Shown here: positions 6,065 to 8,957 of the stretch, piece after piece
Layout of the letters: every line of letters starts with the position of its first letter
How positions within the stretch are numbered: the first letter of the stretch is position 1
Source: Anaerolineales bacterium
Lineage (GTDB): Bacteria > Chloroflexota > Anaerolineae > Promineifilales > Promineifilaceae
Assembly: GCA_020432595.1 (NCBI GenBank)
Contig: JAGQGA010000187.1
Coordinates: 1 to 8,957 of the forward strand
Length of the DNA: 8,957 bases
Direction of reading: 5' to 3'
Translations under genes and position numbers: made by a program
Notes under the pieces: model-generated
Told to the model about the DNA's origin: nothing
Databases searched by the model: none
Seen by the model: only the letters and a program-made list of their open reading frames with translations

Positions 6065-6593
6065 AATGATTCCTATGGTGTTTAAGGTGCAGCATTCTAG
6101 TTTTTGAATTTATAGAGATGCTGAAACAACGATTTTGTGCATCAACCAGTTCGACAAGAATGTTAGCACTGACTTCATCAACCCTTTTTACTTTAATATC
6201 TTGGGAATGATAATTTTTACCCACTAAATATTTGGCAATTTCTATAGCTCTTTTTTGATCAATAGGCTCTTCAAGCGGATCTTGCAGATGTTTAGATTTT
6301 ATCCACTCATAAATGCCTTTGATTATTTCTACTGCAAGGCCACTAGCTATTCCAGATACAATGGACACAGTTATTTCATGAGAATATCCACTTGCTCCTA
6401 TCTCATGCCTTGTTTTCTTATCTTCTATTGAATAGGCTCCTACACTCAAATTTTTTACTAATTCATTTGCCAAATCATCTACAAATGTTTCATTGAGTAG
6501 CCCTGGTTTTAGATCTATTTCACTTAATTCTTGTAGTACCCCGTTTGATGTAAAAAATACTTTTAGAATTCTTTGATCGGCATAGAATGGCAT
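6054..6593 (-). CDS. Hypothetical protein, AT-rich, probably acquired
   Basis: 179-residue protein that I do not recognise. Visible features: a polar N-terminus (1-65), a hydrophobic glycine-containing helix-like stretch around 73-97 (HEITVSIVSGIASGLAVEII and following IYEWIK), then a mixed, lysine-rich C-terminal half with beta-strand-like segments (ILVELVDAQ, CFSISINSKT) and a basic end. The hydrophobic stretch could be a membrane segment or an amphipathic helix; it contains a glutamate, so I favour the latter. There is no signal peptide. The ATG at 6591-6593 is supported by GGAG 5 nt upstream. Its G+C content is far below that of the neighbours (one counted line is about 27 percent, against about 57 percent in the dehydrogenase) and it has no AACGGCCGTT. 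This suggests recent horizontal arrival. The gene ends 11 bp inside the methyltransferase start. Confidence 0.7.
   Translation of the reverse strand: MPFYADQRILKVFFTSNGVLQELSEIDLKPGLLNETFVDDLANELVKNLSVGAYSIEDKKTRHEIGASGYSHEITVSIVSGIASGLAVEIIKGIYEWIKSKHLQDPLEEPIDQKRAIEIAKYLVGKNYHSQDIKVKRVDEVSANILVELVDAQNRCFSISINSKTRMLHLKHHRNHFGC
6071..6074 (-). promoter_or_regulatory. Ribosome binding site supporting the methyltransferase TTG start
   Basis: AGGA on the minus strand, then ATCATT, then TTG. It lies inside the final codons of the AT-rich gene, so translation of the methyltransferase may depend on that gene being translated. Confidence 0.45.
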
Positions 6594-6598
6594 TTAGA

Positions 6599-6602
6599 CT
6601 CC
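6599..6602 (-). promoter_or_regulatory. Ribosome binding site of the AT-rich gene
   Basis: GGAG on the minus strand, 5 nt (TCTAA) before the ATG at 6593. It supports this ORF as a real gene despite its unknown function. Confidence 0.55.
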
Positions 6603-6633
6603 AAGTAAAACATCGTTATAAATAGTAGACTCG

Positions 6634-6727
6634 CTTCACAATAAGATATACCACCAGATATGGTGGTTTTTGGCATCGAAATTCGCCAATGAACCGGCAC
6701 ATATGGTGGTGCTGGCTTATAGTGAAG
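6634..6727. repeat. Nested inverted repeat in the leader of the AT-rich gene
   Basis: CTTCACAATAAG (6634-6645) and CTTATAGTGAAG (6716-6727) are inverted with 11 of 12 matches. Inside, CCACCA (6651-6656) can pair either with TGGTGG nearby (6661-6666) or with TGGTGG at 6704-6709, and ATATGGTGGT occurs twice (6658-6667, 6701-6710). The structure occupies most of the 154-bp gap between the dehydrogenase and the AT-rich gene. It could be an attenuator-like leader or the remains of a small palindromic element. Confidence 0.5.
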
Positions 6728-6747
6728 TAACTCTAGTTATTCACACA

Positions 6748-7941
6748 TTATTCATAAACCACATCTACCTGTTGGCGGGTGGCGGCTGATTGCAGGATGG
6801 CATCGCAGATGGCGGCGTTGATGTAACCATCGCGGAAGGTGGCTCCGATGGGATCCACGGCTTTGTTGTTGACGATGCAGTCGAGCAGGTGGGTGAGTTC
6901 GTGGACGAAGGTGTGTTCCCAGCCAATGATGTGACCGGCCGGCCACCAATTTTCCAGCCACGGGTGCTGCGGCTCGGTGACGAGAACGTTGGTAAACCCT
7001 TGCGTAGTGTTGGGTTCGCTGCCCACCCAGAATACGTCTAGCTCGTTCATGCGCTCCAAGTTGAAGCGGATGGAGCCTTTTTCGCCGTTGATCTCAAAGG
7101 TGTTGCCGTTTTTGCTGCCAGCGGCAAAGCGGGTGGCTTCCAGCGTGCCGATGGCGCCGTTGTCAAACTCCACGCAAGCAACAAAGGCATCGTCTACGGT
7201 GACTTGGCCCATGCTGCCGTCGGCTTCCGGCCGTTCGGGGATAAAGGTGCGGGTCATGGCGCTGACGGATTTGATTTCGCCGACGAGATAGCGGCCGAGG
7301 TCAATGATGTGGGCACCGAGGTCGCCGAGGGCACCGCTGCCGGCGTTTTCCTGGCGCAGCCGCCAAATCATGGGGGTGTTGAAGTGGGGCATGATCCATT
7401 CTTGCAGGTAGCGGGCGCGGAAATGGTAGATGCGCCCCAACGCACCACTGGCGATGAGCTGCCGTGCCTGGGCAACGGCCGGTACAAAGCGGTAGTTAAA
7501 GGCGACCATGTGTTTGACTCCGGCTTTTTCGACGGCATCGAGCATGGTTTTGGCTTCTTCGGCGGTGCGAGCAAGCGGTTTTTCGCAAAAGACGTGCTTG
7601 CCCGCTTGGGCGGCAAGGATGCAGGGTTCGGCGTGGGCATCGTTGGGGCCGCCGTTGTCAAACAGTTGGATGCGGTCGTCGGTGAGCATGTCGCGCCAAT
7701 CGGTGTAGTAGGTTTCATAGCCAAAGCGGCGTTGGGCTTCGGAAACGGCCGTTTCGTTCCGCCCCGCAATTGCCACCAGCTTGGGGACGGCCGGCGGGGG
7801 GTACATCATGTAAGAAATTTTCTTGAGGGCGTTGCTGTGGGCTTTGCCCATAAAGGCATAACCCAGCATCCCTACGCCTACTTCCGGAGCTTCTCCGGCT
7901 GCACCAGTAGCGGCCATTCGTGTAAATGTTTGTTCACTCAT
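6748..7941 (-). CDS. Gfo/Idh/MocA family NAD(P)-dependent sugar/inositol dehydrogenase
   Basis: 397-residue oxidoreductase of the glucose-fructose oxidoreductase / inositol dehydrogenase / MocA family, expected to oxidise a hydroxyl of a sugar, polyol or derivative using NAD(P). The N-terminal Rossmann fold begins VGVGMLGYAFMGKAH (residues 21-35). The family motif EKP is at 120-122 (CEKPLA). The catalytic GDLGAH has D207 and H211. The C-terminal alpha/beta domain ends with FRDGYINAAICDAILQSA, usual for the family. I chose the ATG at 7939-7941 (MSEQTF); a TTG two codons earlier is less likely. No Shine-Dalgarno is visible, and the upstream sequence is a dispersed palindromic repeat. Together with the isomerase gene 85 bp upstream it probably forms a sugar/polyol catabolic pair; the substrate is not evident. 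One AACGGCCGTT copy at 7744. Confidence 0.93.
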   Translation of the reverse strand: MSEQTFTRMAATGAAGEAPEVGVGMLGYAFMGKAHSNALKKISYMMYPPPAVPKLVAIAGRNETAVSEAQRRFGYETYYTDWRDMLTDDRIQLFDNGGPNDAHAEPCILAAQAGKHVFCEKPLARTAEEAKTMLDAVEKAGVKHMVAFNYRFVPAVAQARQLIASGALGRIYHFRARYLQEWIMPHFNTPMIWRLRQENAGSGALGDLGAHIIDLGRYLVGEIKSVSAMTRTFIPERPEADGSMGQVTVDDAFVACVEFDNGAIGTLEATRFAAGSKNGNTFEINGEKGSIRFNLERMNELDVFWVGSEPNTTQGFTNVLVTEPQHPWLENWWPAGHIIGWEHTFVHELTHLLDCIVNNKAVDPIGATFRDGYINAAICDAILQSAATRQQVDVVYE

Positions 7942-7953
7942 TTTCAAGAATTT

Positions 7954-8013
7954 ACCGCAGAGAGCGCCAAGAGCGCAGAGTTTCTCTCTCTTAATCTTTG
8001 CGTCCTCTGCGGT
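7954..8013. repeat. Palindromic dispersed repeat, copy 2
   Basis: Perfect 9-bp inverted ends ACCGCAGAG (7954-7962) and CTCTGCGGT (8005-8013). It fills most of the gap between the isomerase and dehydrogenase genes. It is related to copy 1 at 4537-4604, but the GTTGACATTT ends of the MITE are absent here, so the inner palindrome spreads independently of that element. Confidence 0.75.
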
Positions 8014-8026
8014 TCAATAAGAAACA

Positions 8027-8957
8027 CTATTTGTCTGAGGCAAAAGCAGCATCGAAAGCAACATCGGAGGGGGTGAGGTCGAGGCGGCGGACGTGAGCGA
8101 GGGCTTCGGGTGCACCCTGAAAGCGGTGCATCCCGTTGTCTTCCCATTCGATGGACCAAGGACCACTGTAGCCAATGTCGTTGAGGGCGCGGAAAACGCG
8201 CTCGAACGGCACGCCGCCCCGCCCTGGGGAAACGAAGTCCCAGCCGCGCCGATGGTCGCCAAAGAATTTGTGGGAGCCGACGATGGAATTACGGCCGTTT
8301 ATCAGCCGCACCGACTCTTTGACGTGCATATGGTAAATCCGATCCGCAAACTCGTAGACAAACTCCACGGGATCCACCATTTGCCAATACAAGTGGCTGG
8401 GGTCAAAGTTAATGCCAAATGCTTCGCGGTGGTTGATTGCTTTTAACGCTTCTTTGGTCGTCCAATAATCATAGGCAATCTCCCCCTGATGCACTTCCAG
8501 AGCAAACCTGACACCGACCTCATCAAAAACGTCCAAAATCGGATTCCAGCGGTCGGCAAAATCCTGATAGCCGGCTTCAATCATGGTGGGGGGGACGGGC
8601 GGAAACATGGCAAAGACATGCCAAATTTTGGAGCCTGTGAAGCCGTTGACCACGTTAACCCCAAACAGTTTGGCTGCCCTTGCCGCCATTTTCATGTCTT
8701 CGGCGGCTCGCTGTCGCACCCCTTCAGCTTCGCCATCGCCCCAAATGCGGGAGGGGAGGATGCTTTGGTGCCGTTCGTCAATCATGGCATCGCAAATGGC
8801 CTGCCCGTTGAGATGGTTGCTGATGGCAACACATTTCAGACCATATTTGTTGAGCAAATCCCATTTTTGGCGAACATAAGCATCATCTTCAAGTGCTTTG
8901 TCTACTTCAAAGTGGTCGCCCCAACAGGCCAGTTCCAGCCCGTCGAAGCCCCATTCC
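8027..8957 (-). CDS. Sugar phosphate isomerase/epimerase, xylose-isomerase-like TIM barrel (5' end outside window)
   Basis: Partial gene; 309 residues are in the window and the reading frame stays open through the right edge (first visible residues [16 protein letters not shown]). An internal TTG at 8855-8857 is not the start, because the upstream codons encode the conserved first strand (GFDGLELA) of the barrel. Metal-site residues of the family are visible in order: E in ALEVHQ (about 154 of the visible part), D and H in FDPSH (185, 188), H in YHMHVKE (211) and E in SIEWED (270). It should isomerise or epimerise a sugar or keto-sugar, or dehydrate an inosose-like compound, with a divalent metal. 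It precedes the Gfo/Idh/MocA dehydrogenase, a frequent pairing in inositol and rare-sugar catabolism. The specific reaction is not decidable. One ACGGCCGT core at 8291. Confidence 0.92.
   Translation of the reverse strand, partial: EWGFDGLELACWGDHFEVDKALEDDAYVRQKWDLLNKYGLKCVAISNHLNGQAICDAMIDERHQSILPSRIWGDGEAEGVRQRAAEDMKMAARAAKLFGVNVVNGFTGSKIWHVFAMFPPVPPTMIEAGYQDFADRWNPILDVFDEVGVRFALEVHQGEIAYDYWTTKEALKAINHREAFGINFDPSHLYWQMVDPVEFVYEFADRIYHMHVKESVRLINGRNSIVGSHKFFGDHRRGWDFVSPGRGGVPFERVFRALNDIGYSGPWSIEWEDNGMHRFQGAPEALAHVRRLDLTPSDVAFDAAFASDK

Larger units (their letters stand above)
528..7753. repeat. Highly iterated palindrome AACGGCCGTT, 11 dispersed copies
   Basis: Exact copies of AACGGCCGTT start at 528, 619, 1441, 1641, 2248, 2612, 4166, 4294, 4884, 5057 and 7744. 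The core ACGGCCGT occurs once more at 8291. Six copies extend to AAACGGCCGTTT (528, 1441, 4166, 4294, 5057, 7744), and the one at 5057 reaches a 16-bp palindrome (5054-5069). By chance a given 10-mer would be expected about 0.01 times in this length. All copies lie in coding sequence and are read as NGR (528, 1641, 2248, 4166, 5057), TAV (619, 1441, 2612, 4884, 7744) or KRPF (4294). None lies in hepT or in the AT-rich gene at 6054-6593. Single-arm variants such as AACGGCCGAT (5707) occur in the SAM methyltransferase gene. Confidence 0.9.

Noticed and set aside
6650..6671. Intrinsic terminator ACCACC-loop-GGTGGT followed by TTTTT
   Set aside because: The T-run is on the plus strand, while all neighbouring genes are on the minus strand; there is no plus-strand gene to terminate.
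7204..8076. 290-codon open frame on the plus strand
   Set aside because: It lies antisense to the dehydrogenase, its sequence is glycine/valine-rich without any recognisable motif, and the minus-strand protein has clear family motifs in the same bases.
528..8298. AACGGCCGTT as the target of the orphan adenine methylase at 169-2139
   Set aside because: Attractive but unsupported: nothing in the protein shows its specificity. Only methylome data could connect them.
1..8957. CRISPR array, tRNA or rRNA genes
   Set aside because: No regularly spaced repeats with unique spacers and no tRNA or rRNA signature were seen; the repeated AACGGCCGTT sites are irregularly spaced and lie in coding sequence.

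Overview
The window looks like chromosomal DNA of an uncultivated member of the Chloroflexota (Anaerolineae, Caldilineae or Promineofilum type). This assignment is inferred from gene content, from small palindromic intergenic repeats built on ACCGCAGAG...CTCTGCGGT, and from an extreme abundance of the palindrome AACGGCCGTT; no marker gene is present to prove it. Most genes have a moderately high G+C content. All nine supported protein genes lie on the minus strand, so transcription runs from the right edge to the left edge.

Right part (8957 to 6748): two sugar/polyol catabolism genes, a TIM-barrel sugar phosphate isomerase/epimerase cut by the window edge and a Gfo/Idh/MocA NAD(P)-dependent dehydrogenase, separated by 85 bp that hold one copy of a palindromic repeat. 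Centre (6747 to 4674): an inverted-repeat leader, an AT-rich gene of unknown function that looks acquired, then a class I SAM methyltransferase and a GNAT acetyltransferase joined by an ATGA overlap. The end of the acetyltransferase runs into a hairpin element, next to which sits a 130-bp MITE-like element with terminal inverted repeats and flanking TA dinucleotides.

Left part (4454 to 169): a complete MntA-HepT (MNT/HEPN) toxin-antitoxin pair, then only 6 bp later a GH32 beta-fructosidase, then, beyond a perfect 16-bp heptanucleotide hairpin, a COG1743-type Zn-ribbon DNA adenine methylase. No restriction enzyme, ATPase or helicase partner for the methylase is visible. The last 168 bases hold no recognisable gene.

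Taken together, the window is a patchwork of carbohydrate metabolism (isomerase, dehydrogenase, GH32) and defence or selfish-DNA functions (MntA-HepT, orphan methylase, MITE, AT-rich insert). The strongest unexplained signal is the palindrome AACGGCCGTT: 11 exact copies, all inside coding sequence and in all three reading frames, none in the AT-rich gene and none in hepT. It behaves like a highly iterated palindrome comparable in style to cyanobacterial HIP1.
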